The position numbers and the translations under genes are program-made. From positions 930,001 to 994,000 of the forward strand of contig JANUWF010001659.1 of assembly GCA_026120185.1 (NCBI GenBank): DNA of 64,000 nt. The letters are read 5' to 3'. Under the pieces are notes generated by a model that did no database searches, had not been told where the DNA came from, and saw nothing but the letters and a program-made list of their open reading frames with translations. Within the stretch, counting starts at the first letter, position 1; the number at the start of each line of letters is the position of its first letter. Source of the DNA: Voacanga thouarsii (lineage: Eukaryota > Streptophyta > Magnoliopsida > Gentianales > Apocynaceae). Below, piece by piece: positions 11,493-21,909 of this stretch.

Positions 11493-12489
11493 TGATGAGA
11501 CTCCGCTTCATTATGGAGGTCAAGATCAAGGAGGGGGAGGCGTGACCGTGCAAGGACAAGGACTGATGATAAGATTGAGGACCAAGAAGCTTCAAGATGA
11601 GTTCTAATTGTTTATAAAATCATGTTTGAGGATAGAAGAGGGTTGGAAGGTTGAGGAAGCTAGCCAAGAGTTTATTTTGATAACTATCGAAGAAAGACCT
11701 CAACAAGAACTCAAGCCGACAACAAAGACGGACAAAATTTAACCAATGTTGGCCTTCAAGTGGATATCCGGTGCTGGCCCAAGCATTAGAACTGGCGCTG
11801 GCTTCATTCTGGCATTTGATCGGACCGAAGACAGTGTGCAACTGGTGTTAGCTTTAGAGTCCTAACCGGCGCTGGCTGCCCCGCATTTTTTATGTTTTCT
11901 CTAGTTTTCTCCATTTAAAATATTTTGTAAAGACCTATTAAGGCTCTAAATTGTATTAGAACTTCAGGGATTACTTAGCTAGGGTTAGGGTAGTATAAAT
12001 ACAACATTTAGTGATTTGACAACACAATTCATACTTTTTATTCAAATTTGAAGAGGGAGTCTTGCGAGGCTCTAGCCTCCTTGTTCATCTTGTTCAAGAC
12101 CATGCTTAACGGTTAGTCCTCCTTATAAATGAGTCTATAAAATCTTTTGGATAATCCAATGTGGTTTCTTAAATGGGTCTTAGTTGTTTTGCTCTTCTAA
12201 GGTTTGTTTGAATTCCATTACTTGGGTGCCTATTTTCTCTATTCTATTTGTTCTTATTTTCCTTTGTTGCTTCAAGGATATTAGGGTGAGATTGTAGTAG
12301 AACTATCTACTATTCTTAAGGGTCTTTGAAGCTTAGTTCTTCAAGGGTTTGATAGAGGGTAGATTGTTAGTTTCATTTTCTCCTTTTTGTCTCAAGAAAT
12401 TCTCTGTTTTGGCCCCTTAGGTTGAGTGGAACTCATAACCAACTAAACCACCCACAACACCAAGAAAAAGCCCACTCAAGATCATATCA
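11493..12489 (+). repeat. Element D 5' LTR
   Basis: It runs from TGATGAGACTCCGC to CATATCA. The first ~110 bp correspond to the pol tail at 20069-20171. A promoter-like TATAAATA lies at about 11993. Four copies of a CCGGCGCTGGC-type motif lie at 11766, 11790, 11840 and 11863. It matches the broken 3' LTR (20069-25566). Confidence 0.92.
11992..12001 (+). promoter_or_regulatory. TATA-box-like element in D LTR
   Basis: GTATAAATAC lies in the 5' LTR and is repeated as ATATAAATAC near 25070 in the 3' LTR. It lies about 500 bp before the LTR end, a plausible place for the element promoter. Confidence 0.5.
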
Positions 12490-12494
12490 AAGAG

Positions 12495-12511
12495 TTTGGT
12501 ATTAGAGCAAG
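12495..12511 (+). other. Element D primer binding site
   Basis: TTTGGTATTAGAGCAAG lies a few bases after the LTR end. It is close to the TGGTATCAGAGC complement of initiator Met-tRNA, with one C-to-T change. Confidence 0.75.
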
Positions 12512-13329
12512 AAAAGCTTTGATTCCAATCAAAGCTTGAAAGCAAGAAAACGATGCTCCAAAAAGTTGAAGAAATCTTAGATATACCATGATATTTCTTT
12601 GGGAAATTGCTTCTTGATGTTAATATAATCCTTGGGAACAAATTTTTCTTGTGTTTGTGGTGAAAATTGTCTTGAATATGGGTAAAAATGTTGGTTGTTC
12701 TTAAGTGACGGGATTGCAGCCAAGGTGTTTGATAAATATTCCATGAGAATACTTTTGGCTATAGTTGGGAACTTTGATTCTTGATTTTTATTCTTTGGGA
12801 TTTTGAGACTTAGTATATCACTCTATTGTTAAATCCCATGCTCATTGAACTTAACTTTACTAGTGCACACTTGTGATCATCTTGTCCTTCATAATCCTAG
12901 TTCTAGTTGTTCTTGTTTCTTTGTTCTTGATAACTCTTGTTTGTTTTCTTGTTTAGAAGTGTTTCTTTGTGCGTCAAGTATTTGTTCTTGTGTTGATTAA
13001 GTCCAAATTTCTTGAAATTCTTGATTAAAACTTAATTGCTTGATGTGCCCAACAAGTGTCTGTTGAAATTCCCCTAAGACTCCCTAATTGGAAAAATCCA
13101 TTGATTTGTATGATTCACTAAGTTCGACTAAATCTTTATCTATTGGGAAGAATTGAGATTGAACAAGAAGGCTTGAGTATTGAGAAAAAGGTAAGAGGGT
13201 GAGGCTATTACTAAAAGAGCCAAATAGAGCAAACACGAGGGTGGAGTGACCAACCTTTGAGAGCCAACACGCAAGGAAGCGAAGTAAGGATCTATTTTTC
13301 ATTCTAATCTCTTTTGTTTTGCAGGTATA

Positions 13330-14732
13330 AATAATTAAATATTCCACCGCTATAGCCCATGATCAAGAGATCTCTAGGCCTAACCCAAGTGGACCTAATA
13401 GACTTCAAGAAAAACAAATTGATGCTAGGGTTTTGCGTGATGACTTGTAAGTTATGATGAGGACTATGCAAAGTGAGTTTCAAAACATGACAAGAGAATT
13501 GATAAATCATTTTGGACAATCTTCTACCGTCGCACAAAAGAGAGGCCCAGAGCGATTTGAAGTACCTAACCCTAGGATGAGGGATAGTGATGCCCATACT
13601 CCTCCGTTAAATGACCAACAAGGGGAAGAGTGGGTGAGCACTCTATCGGAGGATTCCAATAAGCTCCTATGAGAGGGGGAAGATATGTTATGAGAGGAGG
13701 ACGAGGTAGAGGTCAAGGAAAGAATGGTGGGAACCATATAAGGGGGTTAGAAAGAGAGTTTGAGGGAGTTGATGAATGGTATGAGAGGGAACAAGTTGAG
13801 GCCTTTGGGGAATACAATAGAGGATGGAGTAATAGAGGAGGTAGGAGAGAAGGAAATGATGAGGAGAAGGAGTTGAACCACATTAAATTGAAAGTACCCA
13901 CATTCTATGGTAAGAGTGACCCCGAAGCATATTTTGAGTAGGAAAGTAAGATGGAGATCTTCCTAGAAAGTCGTACCTATAGTGAGAGGTCAATGGTGAG
14001 GTTGGCTATTTTGGGACTTTCGGAGTATGCTTTGTTTGGTGGGAGCAAATTAGTGCACAAAGGAGACAAAAAGGAGTGAAAACCGTGATTAGTTGGAATT
14101 TATTGAAAGTTATGATGAGGGCAAAGTTTATACCACACCATTACTACAATGATCTTTACCAAAGGCTCCAATCATTCAAGCAAGGGAACAAGAGTGTGGA
14201 AGATTATCATAAAGAGATGGAAGTAATGTTGATGAGAGCTCAAATCAATGAGGATCCTAGAACAATGAGGGCAAGGTTCTTAGGAGGATTAAATAGGGAA
14301 GTTGCCAATTTGGTAGAATTGCACCCCTATGAATGAATGGAGGATATAGTACATGCCACTATGAAGATTAAGAGGCAATTAAAGAGGACAACATTTACTA
14401 GACCACCACTTCTACATCCAAACACTACTAGCAATGTGCCAATTAAGAAGGATGAAGCCCCTAAGCCATTCCAAAGGGACTTCAACAAACCAAGGGAGGC
14501 TTGGAAATCTAGAGAGAATTGGAAGCCTAGGGAGGATTCGAGACCTAGGGAAGGTTGGAACAGAGACAAGGGAAAAGCCTTGGAGAGGCCACAAAGGAAT
14601 AGGGACATCAAGTGTTTTAAGTTCCTTGGATATGGACATACTTCCTATGAGTGTCCAAGCAAGAGAACAATGTATACTAATCCCTATAGTGAGGTTTCTA
14701 CCGACGAAGAAGAAGAGAGAAAAAAGTACTAA
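13330..14732 (+). pseudogene. Element D gag (capsid and nucleocapsid), degenerate
   Basis: The frames 13330-13672, 13669-13941, 14076-14336 and 14337-14732 follow each other across stops and frameshifts. They contain an Arg/Gly-rich stretch (13670-13760) and LKVPTFYGKSDPEAYFE. The capsid core follows, with YYNDLYQRLQSFKQGNKSVEDY and MRARFLGGLNREVANLVEL. The zinc knuckle at 14612-14653 reads CFKFLGYGHTSYEC, where the second zinc-binding Cys has become Phe. Gag would form the particle and bind RNA. Leader DNA from 12512 to 13330 shows no coding signal. Confidence 0.82.
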
Positions 14733-14879
14733 GGAGACCAAGAGGGAAATGGGAATGAGGAGAGTGATGAAGGGGAAGTTGTTGGTCAAGAATACTTTTT
14801 GGTAGGAGTCACAAGAAGGTCATTGAATTTACAAGCCATTGAAGACTAAGATCACTAATAAAGAGAGAATATTTTTTAC

Positions 14880-15244
14880 ACTAGGTGTCTAATCAACAAG
14901 ACTCCTTGTAGTGTCATTGTGGATAGTGGGAGTTGCACTAATGTGATTAGTGCACACTTAGTTATAGAATTGGATATGAAATGGATTAAACATCCTAAGC
15001 CCTACAAATTGCAATGGTTGAACAATAGCGAGGAATTGAGAGTAAATATACAAGTTTTGGTGTCTTTTGAGACGGGAAAGTACAAGGATGATGTGCTATG
15101 TGATGTGGTACTCATGCAAGCGGGTTACTTGCTCCTAGGGAGGCCTTGGCAATACGATAGGCATGTAAAACATGATGGGAGGAAGAATACTTATTCCTTA
15201 CTAAATGAGGGAACTAAATTTACCCTCACCCCCATGGCCCCTAG
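14880..15244 (+). pseudogene. Element D aspartic protease
   Basis: The frame holds VDSGSCTNVIS, the D-S/T-G active-site region, then LLLGRPWQYDRHVKHDG, typical of the protease domain of plant chromoviruses. It reads on into solo LTR E from 15245, which supplies a foreign C-terminus up to 15320. The protease would cut the Gag-Pol polyprotein. Confidence 0.82.
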
Positions 15245-16712
15245 TGATGCATATTTATTTGGGTACAAAAATCATATAAAAATAAGTATATTCTCAACCA
15301 AGTTTAAATTAAAATGTTAACCCAAGTTACACATATGAGCAAGAGTACTCATCATTGACATAGCATATGGTTCAAACGAGTGTCGATCCTCCTGGAACAA
15401 GTATACATTAATCACTTTTCTTTCATTATTTAACCGACTCAATAAAGTTAACAAGAAATAAAAAGGAAAATAAAATAAAATAAAATAAAATAAAGGAATA
15501 TATACATATCAAGGATGGAGAATTATGTAACTCGGACCATTATTCTGGCAAACATGATCTTAAAGTACCTAATTATTATCATAACTAATTATTCTCTTAA
15601 CATCATGAAGGATTAAGGTAGATTCACTTCTTTGGTCAATCTATGAAATCCCTATCTTCTACATAAATTAGAATTACTTGGTCTCGTCTCAACTAATTCA
15701 TCCAAAAGATGCATTAGACATAATTCTTAATTAAATTTCCTTGGTCTCAGCAAATTTAAAACATGAAATTAATCAATGAATCCTTGGTCTTGGCAGACAT
15801 CAATTAACCTTTAATTACCAGTTTTTAGCAATTAACCCCCTTGGTCCAGTAAGTTAATAGAAGAAAACAACCAACTAATCTTGTAGTAAACATAAGTAAT
15901 CAAATACCAAGAAGAACAATCAATTAATCAAAAGATTAAATAACTCCAAAAATCATGAATACCTAAAACAATGTCAAATTACAATAAAATAATAAACACA
16001 TCATTGTTCAAGAAAAATAAAACAAAGTAAAAGAAAGCACTTATAGACAAGCCTCATTCTTCTTCCTTTGAAGACATTCTTGCACAACCCTCATTGATTT
16101 GGTGGAATTCCTCATTGATTTGAGTGTTTTTCTATTATGATCCACGAATTCCCCCTTCTTCTCTTGTGTTTTTCCTCTAGTTATAGGCTTAGGAAGTGCC
16201 TAAATTCGTTGATGTAAGGTTCTTAGCCGAGTAGAAGTAGGAAGATACTAAAATTCTATAGATTACCAAAAACCATGTGCAAAAATCAAAGCTCCGCCTT
16301 ATCCTTAGGGCACAATCGGCGCTGCCTTAGCTACTGGAGCCGGCGCCAGTTGTGTTCTGTTTCTTCAATTGTTTGTCAATTTTTTTTCTTGATTTCAATG
16401 TAACGTTTTCCAGAGTACAGCCGGCGTCGGTTTGGTTCTGTTCAGATCCTGTTTCAATGATTTTTTGTCACCTCGAAGTGCGTACCAACAACACGTGGCC
16501 GGTGCCGCTTCCTCTGGCCTCTCTGGCGCCGGCTCTGTTCTGTTTTGTGACATTTTTATTTTATTTTACCCCTAAAATCTGAAATAATGCACAAAATACC
16601 TTTTCAAGGGTAAAATCTTAAATATGAAGGAATATAACTAGTTATTGAACAAAATGCATCACAAAATAGGCTCAAATAACTAGAAAAAATATGACTAATT
16701 TAGGCCCTATCA
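15245..16712 (-). repeat. Solo LTR E, inserted between protease and RT of D
   Basis: It begins TGATGCATATTT and ends GGCCCTATCA on the plus strand. On the minus strand the start TGATAGGGCCTAAATT is a familiar plant LTR opening. Flanks are CCTAG (15240-15244) and CTTAG (16713-16717), a duplication with one mismatch. The protease-RT linker of D resumes after 16717 (LSEVNNDQ). It is 1468 bp. It contains five CCGGCGCC-like motifs (16315, 16336, 16419, 16497, 16523), in contrast to its AT-rich surroundings. The open frame at 16352-16582 is not recognisable. Confidence 0.82.
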
Positions 16713-18643
16713 CTTAGTGAGGTGAACAATGATCAAAGAATAATGAAGGAGAAAGAAAAGAAAAAGGGAGAGCAAGATGTCAAACAAAAACAAGAAATTG
16801 AGAGGAAAAAACAAGAAATGAGAGAAAAAAGAGTTGAGAGAAAGGATGGACAAACAAGTACTTTTGACGATCAAGGGTAGGAGTGAGCAAGGACAAGAGA
16901 GGGAGGTAAAAGAAGAGTGAATTTCTTTTCAAAAGAAAGTGAGGTCATAAAGGCTATAGAAGCTAAGGAACCGGTTATTCTTCTTTTATGCAAAGGTTCT
17001 TATGTTTTTACTAATGAATCTACATTGTCTTTGGCTAATGAAATTGCAGCTATTCTTCAAGAATTTGAAGGCGTTTTTCAAAGGAGGTGCCCGGAGGACT
17101 ACCACCCATAAGAGGGATTGAGCATCAAATCGACTTTGTGCCCGGAGCTGTCATCCCCAACCGACCGACGTATAGAAGCAACCCGAAGGAGTCCAAGGAA
17201 TTGCAAAAGTAAGTAGCGGCATAACTTGAAAAGGGACATGTGAGAGAGAGAGTATAAGCCCATGTGCGGTTCCGGTTCTCTTAGTGCCCAAAAAGGATGG
17301 GATATGGCGCATGTGCATGGATTGTCGCGCTATCAACAACATCATGGTAAAATACCGCTATCCCATTCCTAGGCTAGATAATTTGCTTGATGAGCTTTTT
17401 GGTGCATGCATTTTCTTTAAAATTGATTTGAAATCTAGTTATCAACAAATTAGAATAAGAGAAGGGAATGAATGGAAAACGACTTTTAAAACCAAACAAA
17501 GGTTGTATGAGTGGCTTGTCATGCCCTTTGAATTGTCTAATGCTACTAGTACTTTCATGCAATTAATGCACCATGTTTTGAGGGAATTTGTTGGAAAATT
17601 TGTTGTTGTGTACTTTGATGATATATTAATCTATAGGAAATCATATGTGGATCATTTCAATCATGTTCAAAGTGTGCTTGTTGCCTTCCAAAAGGAGAGA
17701 TTGTATGCTAACCTTGAGAAGTCTTCTTTTTGTTTGGAGAGGATTACATTCCTTGGGTATGTTGTGAGTGCCAAAGGGATTGAGGTTGATGAGGGAGAAG
17801 TAGAAGCCATCCAAGATTGGCCCACCCCTACCACCATTACCAAAGTCCGTAGTTTCTATGGGCTAGCTAGCTTCTATAGGAGGTTCATCCAAAATTTTAG
17901 CACCATAGCAACCCCTCTAACCGAAGTGGTCAAGAAAAAGGTGGGATTTAGGTGGGAGGAAGCCCACCAACAAGCCTTTCAAACCCTCAAAGATAAATTG
18001 AGCCAAACTCCAATTCTTATTCTTCCTAACTTTGAGAAGGCATTCGAGATAGAGTGTGATACAAGTGAGGTGGGAATAGGTGTGGTCTTGACCCAAGATA
18101 GAAAACCCATTGCATACTTTAGTGAGAAATTGTCCGGGGCAGCCGCCTATTACTCTATCTATGACAAAGAGCTTTTTACCTTGGTGAGAACCCTAGAATA
18201 TTGGCAACACTATCTTTTACCAAGAGGGTTTGTCATTCTATGGGCTAGCTAGCTTCTATAGGAGGTTCATCCAAAATTTTAGCACCATAGCAACCCCTCT
18301 AACCGAAGTGGTCAAGAAAAAGGTGGGATTTAGGTGGGAGGAAGCCCAACAACAAGCCTTTCAAACCCTCAAAGATAAATTGAGCCAAACTCCAATTCTT
18401 ATTCTTCCTAACTTTGAGAAGGCATTCGAGATAGAGTGTGATACAAGTGAGGTGGGAATAGGTGTGGTCTTGACCCAAGATAGAAAACCCATTGCATACT
18501 TTAGTGAGAAATTGTCCGGGGCAGCCGCCAATTACTCTATCTATGACAAAGAGCTTTTTACCTTGGTGAGAACCCTAGAATATTGGCAACACTATCTTTT
18601 ACCAAGAGAGTTTGTCATTCATACCGATTTTGAGACCCTTTAA
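16713..18643 (+). pseudogene. Element D reverse transcriptase and RNase H, with internal duplication
   Basis: A Lys/Glu-rich linker (16713-16890) leads into the pre-RT segment (16917-17111, with ILQEFEGVF). Frames at 17111-18252 and 18230-18643 follow. RT boxes are seen: [18 protein letters not shown] (17287), [13 protein letters not shown] (17420), [19 protein letters not shown] (17510) and an intact YFDD (17616-17632). RNase H begins with [17 protein letters not shown] 382-bp tandem copy (17857-18238 and 18239-18620) repeats the RT-RNase H connection. Because 382 is not a multiple of three, it shifts the frame. Single stops and frameshifts elsewhere also make it inactive. Confidence 0.88.
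17857..18620 (+). repeat. 382-bp direct tandem duplication inside D pol
   Basis: Copy 1 is 17857-18238 and copy 2 is 18239-18620; both start TATGGGCTAGC. I count three mismatches between them (near 17970/18352, 18148/18530 and 18229/18611). The junction has TTCTA microhomology at both ends. Confidence 0.92.
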
Positions 18644-18655
18644 CACCTTAAAAGT

Positions 18656-18677
18656 AAAAAAAAAAAAAAAAAAAAAT
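18656..18677 (+). repeat. Poly-A run in D pol
   Basis: About 20 consecutive A residues, between the RNase H end and the integrase start. It breaks the frame. Confidence 0.8.
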
Positions 18678-19790
18678 TGAACAAGAGGCATGCAAGGTGG
18701 ATGGAGTTTATTGGGACATTTCCTTATGTCATTCAATACAAGAAGGGTAAGGAAAATGTGGTAATGGATGCACTATCTCAAAGGTATGCACTACTAAACT
18801 TTTTGGAAGCTAAACTTATTAGTTTTGAACTTGTGAAGGATTTGTATGTTGATGATGAGGAGTTTGGGGATATTTTTCATGCTTGTGAGAAAAGTGCATT
18901 TGCTAAATATTATAGACATGATGGTTTCTTGTTTAGGGAGGCAAGGCTTTGTGTGCCAAATGATTCTATTAGGGTGTTGATAGTTAGAGAGGCCCATAGC
19001 GGGGGACTAATGGGGAATTTTGGTGTTGTAAACACCTTAGGAATCCTTAAGGAATATTTCTTTTGGCAAAAAATGAGAAGGGATATGGAAAAATACTGTT
19101 CTCAATATATTATTTGTAGGCAAGCTAAGTCTAGATCATTTCCACATGGTTTTTATACTTCTTTGCCCATACCTAATGTGCCTTGGGTTGATATTTCAAT
19201 GGACTTCATCTTAGGATTACCTAGGTCCAAGGGGGGGTAAGGATTCCATATTTGTGATTGTTGATTGATTTTCCAAAATGGCTCATTTTGTAACTTCTTC
19301 CAAGACTAATGATGCGTCCTATATTACAGATTTATTCTTTAAGGAAGTAGTGAGAATGCACTGGATTCCAAGGACTATTATCTCGGATAGGGATACTAAA
19401 TTCCTTAGCTAATTTTGGAGAGTATTATGGAATAAACTTGGTACTAATCTCTTGTTTTCCACAGCTTGTCATCCTCAAACGGATGGACAAATAGAGGTGG
19501 TCAACCGAACACTTGTCCAACTCTTGCGGGCCATAATTAAGAACTTAAAAAATTGGGAAGAGTGCTTGTCACACATTGAGTTTGCTTACAATAGGGCTAT
19601 TCACTCTACCACTTCTTATTCTCCTTTTGAAATTGTATATAATTTTAATCCTCTAATTCCTTTAGATTTGGTTCCTTTGCCTATAGGTGAATGGTTGATC
19701 CTCGATGGAACTAAGAAGGTGGAAATAGTGAAAGCACCCCATGAGAAGGTGAAAGCAATCATTACGAAATGAAATGAAAAGATCACCCAT
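18678..19790 (+). pseudogene. Element D integrase
   Basis: The frame 18677-19240 holds the RNase H end ([30 protein letters not shown]) and the zinc finger ([13 protein letters not shown], then a degenerate Cys pair near 19095-19110). It also has the first catalytic Asp ([10 protein letters not shown]). A run of seven G at about 19230 shifts the frame. The second Asp region reads [11 protein letters not shown] near 19375. The Glu region, [17 protein letters not shown], opens the frame 19452-19772. The D,D,E residues all remain, although the frame is broken. Confidence 0.86.
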
Positions 19791-19799
19791 AAGCACAAT

Positions 19800-20171
19800 T
19801 AAGGAAGGAAAAATATGTCATTTGAGCCGGGTGATTGGGTATTGGTGCACCTTTACAAGAAGAGATTTCCCACGCAATGACGAAGCAAACTAGATCCAAT
19901 GAGGGATGGTTCATTTCAAGTTTTTGCCAAAGTTGGAGATAATGCTTATAAGATAAATTTACTCGGTGAGTATCATGTTAGTGCCACTTTTAATGATATT
20001 AACCTTTCTCCCTTTGATGTAGATGATGGCAAAAATTTAGAGACGAATCCTTTTCAAGTAGGGGAAGATGATGAGACTCTGCTTCATCATGGAGGTCAAG
20101 ATCAAGGAGAGGGAGGCGTGACCGTGCAAGGACAAGGACCGATGACAAGATCGAGGACTAAGAAACTTTAA
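19800..20171 (+). pseudogene. Element D integrase C-terminal tail, overlapping the 3' LTR
   Basis: The frame at 19899-20171 has VGDNAYKINLLGEYHVSATF, the usual C-terminal integrase fold. A tail follows: LSPFDVDD, NPFQVGEDDE, a Gly/Gln-rich stretch and MTRSRTKKL, then a stop. The LTR starts at 20069, so about 103 coding bases lie inside it. There is no canonical chromodomain. In the CRM group the C-terminal coding region is known to run into the 3' LTR, and this fits. Confidence 0.8.
20059..20068 (+). other. Element D polypurine tract
   Basis: GTAGGGGAAGA immediately precedes the LTR start TGATGAG and also lies inside the coding frame. Confidence 0.6.
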
Positions 20172-20267
20172 GATGAGTTCCAATTGCTCATAAACTATGT
20201 TTGAGGATAGAAGATGGTTGGAAGGTTGAGAAAGCTAGCCAATAGTTCATTTTGATGACTATCCAAA

Positions 20268-21797
20268 TGTTGGAATTCGTGGACTCCTAAATGCAGAAAA
20301 CATCTATGAATCCTTTCCAAGGATCCAAGTAAACAATTAAGAAGACTTAAGGTTTATAGGATTGCCTTTATTCAGCGTAATCAAGATCATTCGATTTTGA
20401 CTGTGCTGTTGTATGTGCAACCCGAACGATCACCAGACGTTGCAGTGTGCGAACGTCCTTTACAGGTATACACGGCGAACTGACTCGTTACCCCGAGAGT
20501 GCTAGCGCCTAGGGTTTGAGAGGGTTTTTTTTTTTCTTTCTCTCTGGTGAATAGAGGCACAAATTTTTTTAACAGAACAAAACTATTGAGAAGACAGCTA
20601 GGGTTTTCTTAAAAACCCCCGAATCTCTTAGAGTCCAAATCTGATAATATCTTATCATATTTTAATTTAAATTCAAATTAAATTAAAACCTGATATGATA
20701 AGATCTTGCCATTATCTCGGTAATTTAACTAATTAATTCACCGTGTCAGATTCTTATAATATGGACATCACCAAGATACATCGAATGTGGACATATTTTC
20801 AGATTCATTGTATTTGGTAAATTTTCTAAGTTCGATTAACTTAGAAATATTTCCAGATTTATCGAATTTCGTTACCAGAAAAACAACCTAACTAGTTCGC
20901 TTATTATGTGACCCTATAGGTTCATTTAACACTGGCAGTATGCCTAAATCATATTTAAATGGCTCACAAGTTATAAGCGGTTTCTAGCAAAACATTATAA
21001 CTATTCAGGTTAAATAAAGATCAGTGATCTCTTTGAACCAAACCACAATTTTATATTTAGTCCTTTTGTCACATGATATCCAGATTAAGCATAAAGCACG
21101 GAGCATGTCATCCTTATTAAGCTTAATCAATTATTTCTTGATTTCATAGTAGACTGTTCAAACAAATGATATCAATATCTTAGATTGATATATTTGAGTA
21201 CGGCCATGCATTTTAACAGTCTAACTTATCAAGGGGCCTGTGGATATCTCTCCAATAATTAAGAGGGACAAATTCCTTCACTATCAATCATATTCCTTTC
21301 CTTGATTTATTCTACATCTAACAGTAGTCTAATTTATTATTTGGTTAAAGACAACTTTAGACAACGTCAAAATATAGAACTTATCAAGTAGGAAATCATG
21401 ATGAACTTAGGTCGAAGGACTTTCAATATCATTATGGCTAGAAAGTACTTATGACATGTTCCATAAAGTACTCTCACAGTTGGTCATGCCCAATACAATG
21501 TTCTTTAACATTCATTTATGTTTTGACTTAATATCATAAATATCCATGACCAGTAAAACACAATCATCTACTCACAAACATACCAATTTTAATTTATTAT
21601 TGTTCCAATAATAATAATCGATCAGGGACTATTTTAGAATAGTCATTATATTTATTGTTGGGTTTTACTATCAAGTCACGTACTTGATGACCACAAAACA
21701 GAATGCACTATTCATGAAAAGGAAAACCTCGTATTATTATATAAAACATAACTACAATAGTATAAGTACAAATTAACTTTAGGGCATATCCTTAATA
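20268..21797 (-). repeat. Copia solo LTR A in the D 3' LTR
   Basis: The plus strand starts TGTTGGAATTCGTGG and ends GGGCATATCCTTAATA. Read on the minus strand it opens TATTAAGGATATGCCC, a copia-type LTR start in which TG has become TA. Flanks are CCAAA (20263-20267) and CCAAG (21798-21802). The intact 5' LTR of D shows the unsplit target (TATCGAAGAAAG). It is 1530 bp with no coding signal. Confidence 0.82.
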
Positions 21798-21909
21798 CCA
21801 AGAAGGACCCCAACAAGAACTCAAGTCGGCAACAAAGACGAACAAAATTTGACTAAAGTTGGCCTTCCAGCAGATATCTGGCGCTGGCCACCCAAGCATC
21901 AGAACCGGC

